Of a stretch of 35,362 bases of DNA, positions 1-8,316 are shown piece by piece. Positions within the stretch are counted from its first letter, which is position 1. Each line of letters begins with the position of its first letter. The notes beneath the pieces were generated by a model. It had not been told where the DNA came from. It was given only the letters and a program-made list of their open reading frames with translations, and did no database searches. This DNA is from Chromatiaceae bacterium (GTDB lineage Bacteria > Pseudomonadota > Gammaproteobacteria > Chromatiales > Chromatiaceae). The stretch covers positions 3,549 through 38,910 of the forward strand of contig JAHEJD010000017.1 of assembly GCA_024639005.1 (NCBI GenBank). Direction: 5' to 3'. A program made the translations under genes and the position numbers.

Positions 1-760
1 TCCGTGAACGCTGCACTCGGGGTCTGGCGGACCCAGCACGCACGCCAGCGTGGACGATGCCCGGCCGATTGGGAACAGAGGCAAAGGCACCACGGATATA
101 CCAGGGCCAGAAATTCAGGATTGAGACCATCGACGCGGCGATGTAGGTCGTCGAGCAGGCCACCAGGATCATGCGCGCATCCCCGACCTCTTTTTCTGCG
201 ACATAGCCGCCGCGGAGCATGGGGAGAGCCCGGTTGAAGCTCGCATCCAACTCCGAGGGAAGGGCCGCAAGCTGCGCGACCAGCCCGGTACCCAGAATCG
301 CAAATACCGCGGCGCCCAAGGCGCGAAAGGGTAACGGCCTGTGTGTCGTCAGGGCCAGCATCGGAACCGTCACCAGCACCACGGCCCCCATCTGCCCCGT
401 CACCTGCGCCAATTTGGTCAGATGGGTCCTCCACACAAAGGGTGGGTAGTCCGATGCGTCCTGCAGTGCGTGCGCCACCTCGTGCGCAGTCGTGGTCAGC
501 GCGGCCAGCGTCTTGCGATCAACGCGTGATCGCGCCAGACGCACCGCCTTGGCATATTGGTCGTAGTGATCACCGATGTCGGTGCTTTCGACCTTTACCG
601 CCTGCAATTGCTGGCGGTCCAGGATCTCGCGCGCAAACTCCCTCGCCGAAACGGGGACATCCAGTTCTTCGCCGTCGTGTTTCTTGATCAAATGACTGGC
701 CCAGGCCCGGGGCCCAAGGATCAGAATCGCAGCGGGAATGACTATCATCAGCGGATGCAT
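1..760 (-). CDS. YugP-like membrane zinc metallopeptidase (partial, C-terminus off window)
   Basis: Reading leftwards from an ATG at 760-758, the frame stays open to the window edge (about 253 residues), so the stop lies outside. A GGGGAG ribosome site precedes the ATG. The product begins with a hydrophobic segment (about residues 4-20), carries the zinc-binding motif HEVAH at residues 93-97 followed by ALQ, then two further membrane segments and an ELDAS motif that would supply the third metal ligand. This pattern is typical of the neutral zinc metallopeptidase family named after Bacillus YugP (Zn_peptidase_2), predicted integral membrane proteases of unknown substrate. The C-terminus appears somewhat longer than usual for the family. 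A small membrane-protein gene lies about 100 bases upstream on the same strand. Family assignment is from motif and topology; the substrate is unknown. Confidence 0.8.
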   Translation of the reverse strand, partial: MHPLMIVIPAAILILGPRAWASHLIKKHDGEELDVPVSAREFAREILDRQQLQAVKVESTDIGDHYDQYAKAVRLARSRVDRKTLAALTTTAHEVAHALQDASDYPPFVWRTHLTKLAQVTGQMGAVVLVTVPMLALTTHRPLPFRALGAAVFAILGTGLVAQLAALPSELDASFNRALPMLRGGYVAEKEVGDARMILVACSTTYIAASMVSILNFWPWYIRGAFASVPNRPGIVHAGVRAGSARPRVQRSR

Positions 761-866
761 CACGGCTCCCCACCAGACGACACATCGTCGCCGCGCTTGC
801 TGTCACGAGCTGTCGGGCGGACAGCTCCCGTCAGCGACCCATGGACGCGAGTCACCGCCGTGTGAA

Positions 867-1094
867 TCAGGCTTCGTCTGTAGCGATCTGCGGGATTGCG
901 CCCGGGTCGCTCAATATCTTTTTCGTCAGCGCGGAGCCTGCCATCGCGCCGATCAGTCCACCGACCAGTGGCCCCCAGGCACCGAGGGGCAGCGCATATG
1001 CAGCAGCGATTCGCGAAGAACCGTACCAGCCGCCTGCCCCACCCAAGAGTGTCCCGGCCCACACCATCAATGCGTCTTTTGGGTGCTGATCCAT
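867..1094 (-). CDS. small glycine-rich membrane protein, 75 aa
   Basis: A 75-residue product starts at ATG 1094 behind a very good GGAGGG ribosome site. The frame remains open further upstream, but the Shine-Dalgarno site decides for this start. Nearly the whole protein is two glycine/alanine-rich hydrophobic stretches (about residues 9-28 and 34-55) with repeated small-residue spacing such as GTLLGGAGG and GGLIGAMAGSA. This resembles glycine-zipper membrane proteins, which pack closely or oligomerise in a bilayer. I do not recognise a named family. It is on the same strand as the YugP-like peptidase downstream, with a gap of about 106 bases, and could be co-transcribed with it. Confidence 0.6.
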   Translation of the reverse strand: MDQHPKDALMVWAGTLLGGAGGWYGSSRIAAAYALPLGAWGPLVGGLIGAMAGSALTKKILSDPGAIPQIATDEA

Positions 1095-1353
1095 AACACC
1101 CTCCGTCGCATTGCCATGCGTCGTGTTTTCAAGCAGTTCGAAACATGAATAGCTTAGTACAAGCCTGGAACCGGTGGCCGAGACGCACAGGCATTTTTTC
1201 ATTCCGAGCACAGTCCATTGATCCGGGACAAGTTTCAATGACGCTGCCGGGCTCCCGACGCAAGGTCTAACGCAGCATTCCGGCACCAGAAGGGAAGTAA
1301 ATCTCTCATCCCGCGCCAAGATCCGGCGCCGTTTAGGCGGGGCATGGCTCAAG

Positions 1354-1382
1354 AAAAAAGGCGGGGATCACCCGCCTTTTTT
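1354..1382. terminator. bidirectional intrinsic terminator
   Basis: A 6-bp GC stem (GGCGGG at 1360-1365, CCCGCC at 1371-1376) with a 5-nt loop is flanked by six A on the left and six T on the right. It therefore has a U-tract in either direction. It lies just past the stop of the small gene at 1406-1603 on the minus strand, which it most likely terminates. Confidence 0.85.
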
Positions 1383-1405
1383 CTGTGCATGGATCGAGAA
1401 AACGA

Positions 1406-1603
1406 TCAGCCCTTGACCCAGTTAGCAAAATTGTCGGTGTTCTTGCCTTCACCGTCGCCGTAACCCGCCTCGTAGGCCTCTGTCAGGCGCTGTTCCTCGC
1501 GCTGGGGGTTTTGCAGGAACCCTGCCTGCCAACCCTGGATGTACTCCTCATCGACAGCCATCTCTTCCATTTTGGTCACAGCGTCGTAGTAGAACTGGTT
1601 CAT
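1406..1603 (-). CDS. small acidic protein of unknown function, 65 aa
   Basis: A 65-residue soluble acidic protein starts at ATG 1603 with a GGAG site upstream and ends just before a strong terminator, so it looks like a real single-gene unit. It has two similar aromatic/glycine motifs, YIQGWQAGF near residues 21-29 and AYEAGYGDG near residues 43-51, and ends in FANWVKG. The G-x-x-A/D-G spacing recalls ribosome modulation factor, a small stationary-phase ribosome-binding protein, but the CPY motif of that family is absent, so this is only a loose resemblance. No signal peptide or membrane segment is visible. Function unknown. Confidence 0.6.
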   Translation of the reverse strand: MNQFYYDAVTKMEEMAVDEEYIQGWQAGFLQNPQREEQRLTEAYEAGYGDGEGKNTDNFANWVKG

Positions 1604-1894
1604 GTTCGGTCTCCGAATCTAGCCAACTTCGTGCGCCTCGTACGTCAACCTGCCCCGCCTCGCGCACCTTACGGCGTCTGCCCCGGGGACTCGGCTGTCG
1701 CCACTGTGGTGCCCGGCAGGGCGGCGCTGTAAAAAGGGGACATTAGAATACTCTGCTTTACTAAAGACTGACAAGTTTCTTTTCGATATCGAAGCCTTAA
1801 GCGCGCTGGTTTGTGATCCCGTTGACCAACGATGGTTGACCAAGCCAGGCCGCCTTAGCATTCTTGTAGATCAGAACGCCCTGTAGGATCCTCG

Positions 1895-2938
1895 ATGCGC
1901 CCCGCCCAATTGCTGACCATTCTCGACCGCGAATTCATCAGTACCCGCGAGGGTCACCACACCCCGGTAATGCTCTGGGGCCCTCCTGGGGTCGGTAAAT
2001 CGGACATGATTCGACAGACCGGGGAACGCCATCAGGCACCGGTCATCGATATCCGGCTGTCGCAGATGGAACCCAGCGACTTGCGCGGCATCCCCTTCCG
2101 CAGCGGTGATTTCGTCGAATGGGCGGCGCCCGCGATCCTGCCCGATGCGGACCGCCACGGCCTCACCGGGATATTGTTCCTCGACGAAATCACCTCCGCG
2201 CCACCAAGCGTCTCGGCCGCTGCTTACCAATTGATACTCGACAGACGGCTCGGCGAATACGAGGTGCCCAGCGGCTGGGCGATCTTTGCCGCCGGCAACC
2301 GCCAGGGCGATCGTGGTGTCACCTACACCATGCCGGCTCCGCTGGCCAATCGCTTCTCGCACTTCGAGGTGGATACCCACCTCGACGACTGGGTGGCCTG
2401 GGCCTATCAGCACGGCATCGATGAGCGCGTCATCGCCTTCCTGCGCTTCCGTCCGGAACTGCTGTTCGATTTCGACCCGGCCCATAACCCCGTGGCGTTC
2501 CCCTCCCCGCGCTCCTGGGAGTTTGCTCACCGGAGTCTGCAGAAATTCGGCGATCGGGGGGAGCTGCTGCAAGGGACATTGCAGGCCTGCGTCGGACCGG
2601 CCGCCGGGATTGAGCTGACCGCGTTCGTCAACAGCCTTGACAAAATGCCGGACCTGGACGACATCGTGGCCGGCAAACCGGTACCGGTGCCGGACGAAAT
2701 CGATCTGCAGTACGCCGTGGCCGCGGCATTGGTCGGCCGCGCAATTCGCGCGCAGCAGTCCGACCTGGCGGCGCAAATCACGGGCCGCATCCTGGATTAC
2801 GCCCGCACCTTTCCTCAGCGGGAAATGGGGGTCATGCTGGTCTCCGACCTGCATCGGGCAATCGGCGAAAGCCTCTTCCAGGTGCCGCAATTCGCTACCT
2901 GGGCGAACGCAGTCGCGGATGTGATGCTGTACGAATAA
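1895..2938 (+). CDS. MoxR-type AAA+ ATPase, 347 aa
   Basis: This is an AAA+ ATPase of the MoxR group. Walker A (GPPGVGKS) is at residues 29-36, Walker B (ILFLDE) at about 93-98, and a sensor-like AAGNRQGD stretch follows. The C-terminal half is helical and less conserved. MoxR ATPases typically act as chaperones with a VWA-domain partner to insert cofactors or assemble complexes. The next gene, 33 bases downstream, is exactly such a partner. The ATG at 1895 follows a weak AGGATC site. Fold and family are well supported; the client complex is not identifiable here, although redox complexes are encoded nearby. Confidence 0.88.
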   Translation: MRPAQLLTILDREFISTREGHHTPVMLWGPPGVGKSDMIRQTGERHQAPVIDIRLSQMEPSDLRGIPFRSGDFVEWAAPAILPDADRHGLTGILFLDEITSAPPSVSAAAYQLILDRRLGEYEVPSGWAIFAAGNRQGDRGVTYTMPAPLANRFSHFEVDTHLDDWVAWAYQHGIDERVIAFLRFRPELLFDFDPAHNPVAFPSPRSWEFAHRSLQKFGDRGELLQGTLQACVGPAAGIELTAFVNSLDKMPDLDDIVAGKPVPVPDEIDLQYAVAAALVGRAIRAQQSDLAAQITGRILDYARTFPQREMGVMLVSDLHRAIGESLFQVPQFATWANAVADVMLYE

Positions 2939-2971
2939 GGGTGCGGCCTGACCAAGCTGAGCGAACGGAAC

Positions 2972-4324
2972 ATGACAGCGGACCTCGACGCTATCGAAAC
3001 CAAGCTGACCGCGGCGCGCGCAAAGCTGATCCTCGACAAGCCGTTTCTCGGCGCACTGGTACTGCGCCTGCCAATCGCCGCCGCCGATCCCAACTGGTGT
3101 CCGACCACGGCAACGGACGCGCGCAAGTTCTACTACAACCCACAATACATCGATGCATTGTCAATGGCGCAGACCCAATTCATGCTCGCCCATGAGGCGC
3201 TGCACTGCGCCCTGTCGCACTTTGCCCGCCGTCAGCATCGTGTGCAGCATCGCTGGGATCTGGCCTGTGACTATGCCATCAATCCGCTGTTGCTCGACGA
3301 TGGCCTGACGCCACCGCCCAACTGCCAAGTGATGCCCGACTACCTGGGCATGACGGCTGAAGAGATCTACCCGCTGATCGACGAGAACGATGACAGCGAC
3401 ACCATCGATCAGCACCTGTTCGATCAGGACAACCAGTCGGGGGGAGGTCAACAGGGCAAAGCACCCGACCGGCCCGATAACGCCCAGCAGCAGTCCGGCA
3501 GAGGCGACGACAATACGCAGCGAGACGACGATCGCGACCAGCACGGCGATAAACCGCTGGACCAGCAGTCCGATCAGCGCAACGGTGAAGGCGCCAGACC
3601 AATGGAAGCCGAGACATCCCGTGCTGAACAGGCGCCGCATGACGACGATCGCGAGGGTCGCGGCGAACCCACCCCGCCGCCGTTGAGCAACGAAGAGCGC
3701 CAGACGCTCGAGGTACAGTGGCAGCAGCGTCTGGCGGGCGCCGCGCAGCAGGCCATGCAGGCCGGCAAAATGGGCGGCAGCATGGCACGCCTGGTCGATC
3801 ATCTGCTGCAACCGCGGCTGCCATGGCGGATGCTCCTGGCGCGCTACATGACCGCGATGGCGCGCGATGACTTCAGTTATATGCGTCCATCGCGTCGCGA
3901 GGGTGACGCCATCCTGCCGTCGCTGAAGAGTGCGCAAGTCGAAATCGTCGTCGCAATCGACACCAGCGGCTCGATTCGCGAGAACGAGTTGGATGAGTTC
4001 CTGTCCGAAGTCTCGGCGCTGAAGGGACAAATGCGCGCCCGCGTGACCCTGCTGGCCTGTGACAGCAGTCTGTCAGAGGATGCGCCCTGGGTATTCGAAC
4101 CCTGGGAGGAGTTTCGCTGTCCGACGCGGATCCAGGGGGGCGGAGGCACCGACTTTCGGCCGGTCTTTGAATGGCTGGACCAACAGGGGCAACGTCCCGA
4201 GCTGGTGGTCTATTTCACCGACGCGCAGGGCCGGTTTCCGCAGTACGAGCCGAACTATGCCGTTATCTGGCTGGTCAAGGGAAAAGAGAGCGTCCCCTGG
4301 GGCCAACGGATTCAACTCAACTGA
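2972..4324 (+). CDS. DUF2201-type metallopeptidase-like/VWA partner protein, 450 aa
   Basis: The protein has three parts. An N-terminal metallopeptidase-like domain carries HEALH at residues 74-78. A long polar linker (about residues 140-250), rich in Asp, Gln, Arg and Gly, is probably disordered. A C-terminal VWA-like domain has the metal-site motif DTSGS beginning at Asp330 and a GGGGTDF segment downstream. This architecture matches the DUF2201/VWA-like proteins usually encoded beside a MoxR-type ATPase, as here. The pair is thought to work as an ATP-driven assembly or metal-insertion machine, but the client is unknown. Start ATG 2972; the spacing to the ATPase gene suggests one operon. Confidence 0.85.
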   Translation: MTADLDAIETKLTAARAKLILDKPFLGALVLRLPIAAADPNWCPTTATDARKFYYNPQYIDALSMAQTQFMLAHEALHCALSHFARRQHRVQHRWDLACDYAINPLLLDDGLTPPPNCQVMPDYLGMTAEEIYPLIDENDDSDTIDQHLFDQDNQSGGGQQGKAPDRPDNAQQQSGRGDDNTQRDDDRDQHGDKPLDQQSDQRNGEGARPMEAETSRAEQAPHDDDREGRGEPTPPPLSNEERQTLEVQWQQRLAGAAQQAMQAGKMGGSMARLVDHLLQPRLPWRMLLARYMTAMARDDFSYMRPSRREGDAILPSLKSAQVEIVVAIDTSGSIRENELDEFLSEVSALKGQMRARVTLLACDSSLSEDAPWVFEPWEEFRCPTRIQGGGGTDFRPVFEWLDQQGQRPELVVYFTDAQGRFPQYEPNYAVIWLVKGKESVPWGQRIQLN

Positions 4325-4364
4325 GCGAAGCGCGGTGAACGCGCCGCAGCCGTCACAAAGGCGC

Positions 4365-5849
4365 ATGAAGACAAGCAGACCTCGCCGGATGATATCGCGC
4401 CTAGTGCTAAGCGCTGTGCTGCTGATTGCGCAGGCGCCTCGCGCATTCGCGCTCGACACCGAACTGCCCGATCTCGGCAACTCCGCTGGCAGTCTGATGA
4501 CACCCAAGAGCGAGCGTGACCTCGGCAAGGCCTTTATGCGCAGCGTACGCCGATCACAAAACGTGATGGAGGATCCGCTGCTGACCGACTACATCCAACG
4601 ACTCGGCAAGCGACTCGTCGAGTCCAGCGGGGCACGCGGCACGCCGTTCCATTTTTTTCTGGTCGACGACCCGCGCATCAACGCATTCGCGGGCCCCGGC
4701 GGCTATATCGGTATTTTTACCGGCTTGTTGACCACCACCGAGACCGAGAGCGAACTGGCCGCCGTAGTGGCACACGAAATCGCCCATGTGACCCAGCAGC
4801 ACCTGCTGCGGGCCTGGGAGTCAGCCAGCCGTATGAGCATCCCGAACGCAGCGCTCCTGCTCGCCGCGATTGCCCTCGGCGCAGCGGTCGGCGGTGATGC
4901 GGCCGCCGCCGCGGCGATCGGTGGACAGGCAGCGCTGATCCAACAGCAGATCAACTTCACCCGCGCCAATGAGAAAGAGGCCGATCGCGTGGGAATAGAT
5001 ATCCTCAATGAGGCCGGCTTCGAGCCCCGCGCGATGCCGTCGTTTTTTGCGCGTATGGGCAAGGCCACCCGGGTCTACGACAGCAAGTTGCCCGAGTTTC
5101 TGAGGACCCACCCGGTAACGACCAGCCGCACCGCAGATGCATTGGGGCGCGCCGAACAGTTTCCCTATCGGCAAAACCCCCAGCACCTGAGCTATGAGCT
5201 CGCGCGGATCAATCTGCTGCAGCGGCAGATACCGCGACCTGAGGACGCCATCGATGAACTCGGCGGCATGCTCGATGACGGCCGATTCCGCAACGAAAGC
5301 GCGGTGCGTTACGGCATCGCGCTGGCGCAGATTCGTGCGAAACGTCTCGGTGACGCGACCGGGAACCTGCGGCAGTTGCAGCAGGCGCACCCCGAGGTCA
5401 TCGAGTTCATCGCGACGCTTTCACAGGCCGAGGCGCTGCAAGGGAACGGGGACGCGGCCCTGCGCCTCCTCGGGCGGGCTTTGGTCGATCACCCCGGGAG
5501 TTATGCCCTGAACGTGACCTATGCAGAGATCGCGTTAGCGCTGGGCGCCCCGGGCAAAGCCGAAGAAAGACTTGGACGATTTCTGGACTACCAGGATGAA
5601 GAACCCGTGGTGTATCAGCTTCTGGCACGCGCGGCTGGCGATCGGGGCGAACAGGCAATAGGTCACCAGCGCCTGTCAGACTATTATTATCTGATCGGCG
5701 ATCTGGACGCGGCGGTACTTCAGCTCGAGATCGCGTTGAAGACCCAGGGACTGAACTTTTTCGACGCCTCCAGACTCGAAGCGAGACTGGCCCAACTCAA
5801 GCGCGAACAGGACGAAAGCGAGACCGGCGGACGAAAAGCAAAGCCTTGA
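4365..5849 (+). CDS. bepA: BepA-type periplasmic M48 metalloprotease with TPR repeats, 494 aa
   Basis: An N-terminal signal peptide (about residues 1-29) is followed by an M48 peptidase domain with HEIAH at residues 137-141 and a likely third zinc ligand in the EADRVG motif near residue 205. Helical tetratricopeptide-like repeats fill the C-terminal half (about residues 280-480). Length and order match Escherichia coli BepA (YfgC, 487 residues), a periplasmic protease and chaperone that helps assemble LptD and other outer-membrane proteins. The ATG at 4365 is chosen because it directly precedes the basic signal-peptide start; an in-frame GTG at 4335 and ATG at 4389 are alternatives. It follows the MoxR/VWA pair by 40 bases on the same strand. 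Confidence 0.87.
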   Translation: MKTSRPRRMISRLVLSAVLLIAQAPRAFALDTELPDLGNSAGSLMTPKSERDLGKAFMRSVRRSQNVMEDPLLTDYIQRLGKRLVESSGARGTPFHFFLVDDPRINAFAGPGGYIGIFTGLLTTTETESELAAVVAHEIAHVTQQHLLRAWESASRMSIPNAALLLAAIALGAAVGGDAAAAAAIGGQAALIQQQINFTRANEKEADRVGIDILNEAGFEPRAMPSFFARMGKATRVYDSKLPEFLRTHPVTTSRTADALGRAEQFPYRQNPQHLSYELARINLLQRQIPRPEDAIDELGGMLDDGRFRNESAVRYGIALAQIRAKRLGDATGNLRQLQQAHPEVIEFIATLSQAEALQGNGDAALRLLGRALVDHPGSYALNVTYAEIALALGAPGKAEERLGRFLDYQDEEPVVYQLLARAAGDRGEQAIGHQRLSDYYYLIGDLDAAVLQLEIALKTQGLNFFDASRLEARLAQLKREQDESETGGRKAKP

Positions 5850-5950
5850 TTCATTCCATCAGATCCCCTTCCCCGCCGACCGATCAGGCCCGACCCTTGC
5901 CAAAGCCTCGCAATCGATTATCATTCTCGTCCTATCCCGCATCGGGGAAG

Positions 5951-5978
5951 TTGCTTTTTGCGACGTCCGGTGTATGCC
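5951..5978 (+). promoter_or_regulatory. possible sigma70-like promoter for the sox operon
   Basis: TTGCTT at 5951-5956 and TATGCC at 5973-5978 are separated by 16 bases in the gap before soxX. The -10 match is only partial and the 5' end is not known, so this is a weak proposal. Confidence 0.25.
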
Positions 5979-6013
5979 ATTCCGCTTTGCGGGCGGCGCC
6001 GATAAAAACTAAA

Positions 6014-6031
6014 CGCGCGCCAAAGCGCGCG
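6014..6031 (+). promoter_or_regulatory. GC hairpin in the soxX 5' leader
   Basis: A perfect 7-bp inverted repeat (CGCGCGC at 6014-6020, GCGCGCG at 6025-6031) encloses a CAAA loop about 40 bases before the soxX ATG. No T-tract follows, so it is not a standard terminator. It could stabilise the sox mRNA, act as a leader element or be a protein-binding palindrome. Confidence 0.5.
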
Positions 6032-6072
6032 ACTAAACCCACGTTGTAAGTTTTGTGAAAGGAGGAAGAGCG

Positions 6073-6444
6073 ATGCGGAAATCCGCTAGATTCGCGACCA
6101 CGACCGTTACCTTGGCTACCCTTTTCGCTGGCGCAGGCATGTTGCCGGTGGTCGCTGGCGCCGCCGACGCCGAAACGATAAAAATGGGCAAGGAAGTCTC
6201 TTACGATCGGAAGAAGGGGAACTGCCTCGCCTGCCACATGATGGACGATGGTGTCAGCCCAGGCGATATCGGACCGCCACTGATTGCGATGAAGGCCCGC
6301 TTCCCGGATCGCGCGAAGTTGCGCGCACAGCTGTGGGATCCGCAGGCCACCAATCCTGGTACGCGCATGCCGCCTTTCGGAAAATATCAGATACTGTCTG
6401 AGGCCGAGATCGACGCCATCGTCGATTATCTTTACACCCTCTGA
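6073..6444 (+). CDS. soxX: SoxX, monoheme c-type subunit of SoxAX, 123 aa
   Basis: SoxX is the small cytochrome subunit of SoxAX, the periplasmic complex that attaches thiosulfate to the SoxYZ carrier. A signal peptide (about residues 1-31) precedes one heme-binding motif, CLACH at residues 51-55. Met99 in the GTRMPPFG segment is the expected distal heme ligand. The ATG at 6073 is preferred over an upstream in-frame GTG at 6055, because the GGAGGAAGAG ribosome site lies between them. It is the first gene of soxXYZA. The presence of soxY, soxZ and soxA directly downstream makes the assignment very secure. Confidence 0.96.
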   Translation: MRKSARFATTTVTLATLFAGAGMLPVVAGAADAETIKMGKEVSYDRKKGNCLACHMMDDGVSPGDIGPPLIAMKARFPDRAKLRAQLWDPQATNPGTRMPPFGKYQILSEAEIDAIVDYLYTL

Positions 6445-6484
6445 CGGCCACTACCTCTCAACCGATTTGTTTAGGAGAAGTTCG

Positions 6485-6961
6485 ATGACGATGAACCTTA
6501 AACGCCGAGTCTTTCTGAAGGGCTCCATCGCTGCCGGGACGCTGGGCGTCGCGGTGAGTGCCGGCCTGCTGGCCCCGCGGGCGGTAATCGCCGCGTGGAA
6601 CGAGAAGGCATTCGGGGCCAAGAGCGTCGACGATGCACTGGCTGCTGCGATGGGGGACGCCTCCAATACCGCCAGCGACACCATCAAGATCAAGGCCCCG
6701 GACATTGCCGAAAACGGGGCCGTCGTTCCCGTCTCAGTCGCCTCCAGCATGACGGGCGTCGAGTCGATTGCGCTGTTGGCCGAGGGGAATGCCTCGCCCT
6801 TGGTCGCCACCTTTGCACTGGGTGCCGGTGCAGTCCCCGACGTGTCTACCCGCATAAAGATGGGCAAAACCAGCGACGTAATCGCGGTCGTCAAGGCCGG
6901 CGGAAAACTGTATTCCGCGCGCAAGAGCGTCAAGGTGACTATCGGTGGTTGCGGCGGCTGA
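6485..6961 (+). CDS. soxY: SoxY, thiosulfate-carrier subunit, 158 aa
   Basis: SoxY carries sulfur intermediates covalently on a C-terminal cysteine as they move between the Sox enzymes in the periplasm. The N-terminus has a twin-arginine signal (RRVFLKG at about residues 7-13) followed by a hydrophobic stretch, consistent with Tat export of folded SoxYZ. The protein ends in GGCGG, the swinging-arm motif with the sulfur-binding Cys. ATG 6485 follows an AGGAGAAG site; further upstream in-frame codons lack one. soxZ follows after 52 bases. Confidence 0.96.
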   Translation: MTMNLKRRVFLKGSIAAGTLGVAVSAGLLAPRAVIAAWNEKAFGAKSVDDALAAAMGDASNTASDTIKIKAPDIAENGAVVPVSVASSMTGVESIALLAEGNASPLVATFALGAGAVPDVSTRIKMGKTSDVIAVVKAGGKLYSARKSVKVTIGGCGG

Positions 6962-7013
6962 CCGGCCAAACCGCACAACCCTTCAACAGCCAACGAATTC
7001 GAGGTAATACTCC

Positions 7014-7331
7014 ATGGCGAAAAAAACTATCAAGATCCGCGCCAAACTCAGTGGCGACAAAACGACCGTAAAGTGTCTGATGACACACCCGATGGAAACC
7101 GGTCTGCGTAAAGACTCTAAGACCGGGAAAATGATACCGGCCCACTTCATTAACGAGGTGATGGCGGAATCAGGCGGCAAGACCCTCATGACCGCCAACT
7201 GGAGCGGCGGCGTGTCCAAGAATCCCTATTTGTCTTTTGCGTTCACCGGTGGCCAAAAGGGCGACGAGGTAAAGATCAGCTGGAAAGACAACCAGGGTGG
7301 ATCAGACTCGGGAGCGGTCCAAATCAAATGA
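7014..7331 (+). CDS. soxZ: SoxZ, thiosulfate-carrier partner, 105 aa
   Basis: SoxZ forms the heterodimer with SoxY that carries sulfur intermediates. It has the usual family length of about 100 residues, has no signal peptide of its own and is expected to be exported with SoxY. It shows the family's THPMETGLRKD segment and the KTLMTANWSGGVSKNPY region that packs against SoxY. ATG 7014 has a GAGGT site a few bases upstream. soxA follows after 70 bases. Confidence 0.95.
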   Translation: MAKKTIKIRAKLSGDKTTVKCLMTHPMETGLRKDSKTGKMIPAHFINEVMAESGGKTLMTANWSGGVSKNPYLSFAFTGGQKGDEVKISWKDNQGGSDSGAVQIK

Positions 7332-7401
7332 ACCGGTTGTCCCGCAGATCCCGTCGCTTGGGGGTCAATGTCGGACATCCACCGGGAGGAGAGAGACAAG
7401 C

Positions 7402-8250
7402 ATGAAATTGAATAAACTGGCCATAGCGGCGGCGTGCCTTCTCAGCGCCGCGACAGTGATGGCGGATAAAAAGGCAACAGACACCACGCCAGCTGAGGAT
7501 CTGAAGCTCTACCGTGACTATTTTCAGAAGCGCTTTCCCGGCGTGTCGATGAATGAATTCGGCAACGGCGTGTATGCGATCGATAAGGTATCGCGCGACA
7601 GCTGGGTCGCGATCGAGGACTTCCCGCCCTATGAACCGATGATGGAGGCCGGCGAGACCATGTGGAATACGCCTTTCGCCAACGGCAAAACCTACGGCAG
7701 CTGCTTCGGCGATGATCCTGCCCAGCGCAAGAACTACCCCTACTGGGACTCGAAACGCAAGATGGTGATAACCCTGCCGCTGGCGATCAACGAGTGCCGC
7801 GAGGCAAATGGCGAGAAGCCGCTGAAATACAAGAAAGGTGCGATCGCAGACCTGCTTGCCTACATGGCTTACGAGTCACGCGGTCAGCAGATCACCGTGG
7901 AGATCCCGGACGATCCCGACGCGCTGGCGGCCTACAACGAAGGCAAGAGCTTCTACTTCGCTCGTCGCGGCCAGCTGAACTTCTCCTGTGCCGGCTGCCA
8001 CATGGAGAGCTCCGGAATGCATGTGCGCACCGACATCCTGAGCCCGGAGTTGGGTCACACCTCCAACTGGCCGGTCTATCGGTCGAAGTGGGGCGAACTC
8101 GGCACCCTGCACCGCCGTTTCACCGGCTGCAACAAACAGGTGCGCGCCAAACCGTTCAAGGCCCAGGGTCGTGAGTACCGGAACCTCGAGTTCTTCCTAT
8201 CCCACATGAATAACGGGATCGAGTTCAACGGCCCATCGGCGCGCAAATAA
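7402..8250 (+). CDS. soxA: SoxA, monoheme-type cytochrome subunit of SoxAX, 282 aa
   Basis: SoxA is the catalytic subunit that forms the bond between thiosulfate and SoxY. A signal peptide ends near residue 21. Only one heme motif is present, CAGCH at residues 196-200. The N-terminal half keeps isolated cysteines (Cys101 and Cys132) but no CxxCH, so this is the one-heme form of SoxA rather than the two-heme form. Cys243 in FTGCNKQVR is the expected active-site cysteine persulfide that ligates the heme. ATG 7402 follows a GGAGGAGAG site. It is the last gene of the operon and is followed directly by a strong terminator. soxB and soxCD are not in this window. Confidence 0.96.
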   Translation: MKLNKLAIAAACLLSAATVMADKKATDTTPAEDLKLYRDYFQKRFPGVSMNEFGNGVYAIDKVSRDSWVAIEDFPPYEPMMEAGETMWNTPFANGKTYGSCFGDDPAQRKNYPYWDSKRKMVITLPLAINECREANGEKPLKYKKGAIADLLAYMAYESRGQQITVEIPDDPDALAAYNEGKSFYFARRGQLNFSCAGCHMESSGMHVRTDILSPELGHTSNWPVYRSKWGELGTLHRRFTGCNKQVRAKPFKAQGREYRNLEFFLSHMNNGIEFNGPSARK

Positions 8251-8266
8251 CTTTTGCGGCTCACTT

Positions 8267-8295
8267 CAAAAGCCCGGCCTCGGCCGGGCTTTTTT
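8267..8295. terminator. bidirectional terminator between soxA and the opposing gene
   Basis: A perfect 8-bp stem (AGCCCGGC at 8271-8278, GCCGGGCT at 8283-8290) with a CTCG loop has AAA to its left and TTTTTT to its right. It lies between the soxA stop (8250) and the stop of the converging gene (8317), so it probably ends both transcripts. Confidence 0.92.
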
Positions 8296-8316
8296 GATCG
8301 GCGGCAGGCTAAAAGG

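Noticed and set aside
1815-1846. Direct repeat TTGACCAA...TTGACCAA before the MoxR gene
   Set aside because: Two copies of eight bases only, with no further similarity; too short to support a regulatory claim.
1871-3145. Minus-strand open frame of over 400 codons antisense to the MoxR ATPase gene
   Set aside because: It is the reverse shadow of a clear AAA+ gene; its composition is typical of antisense GC-rich frames and no domain is visible.
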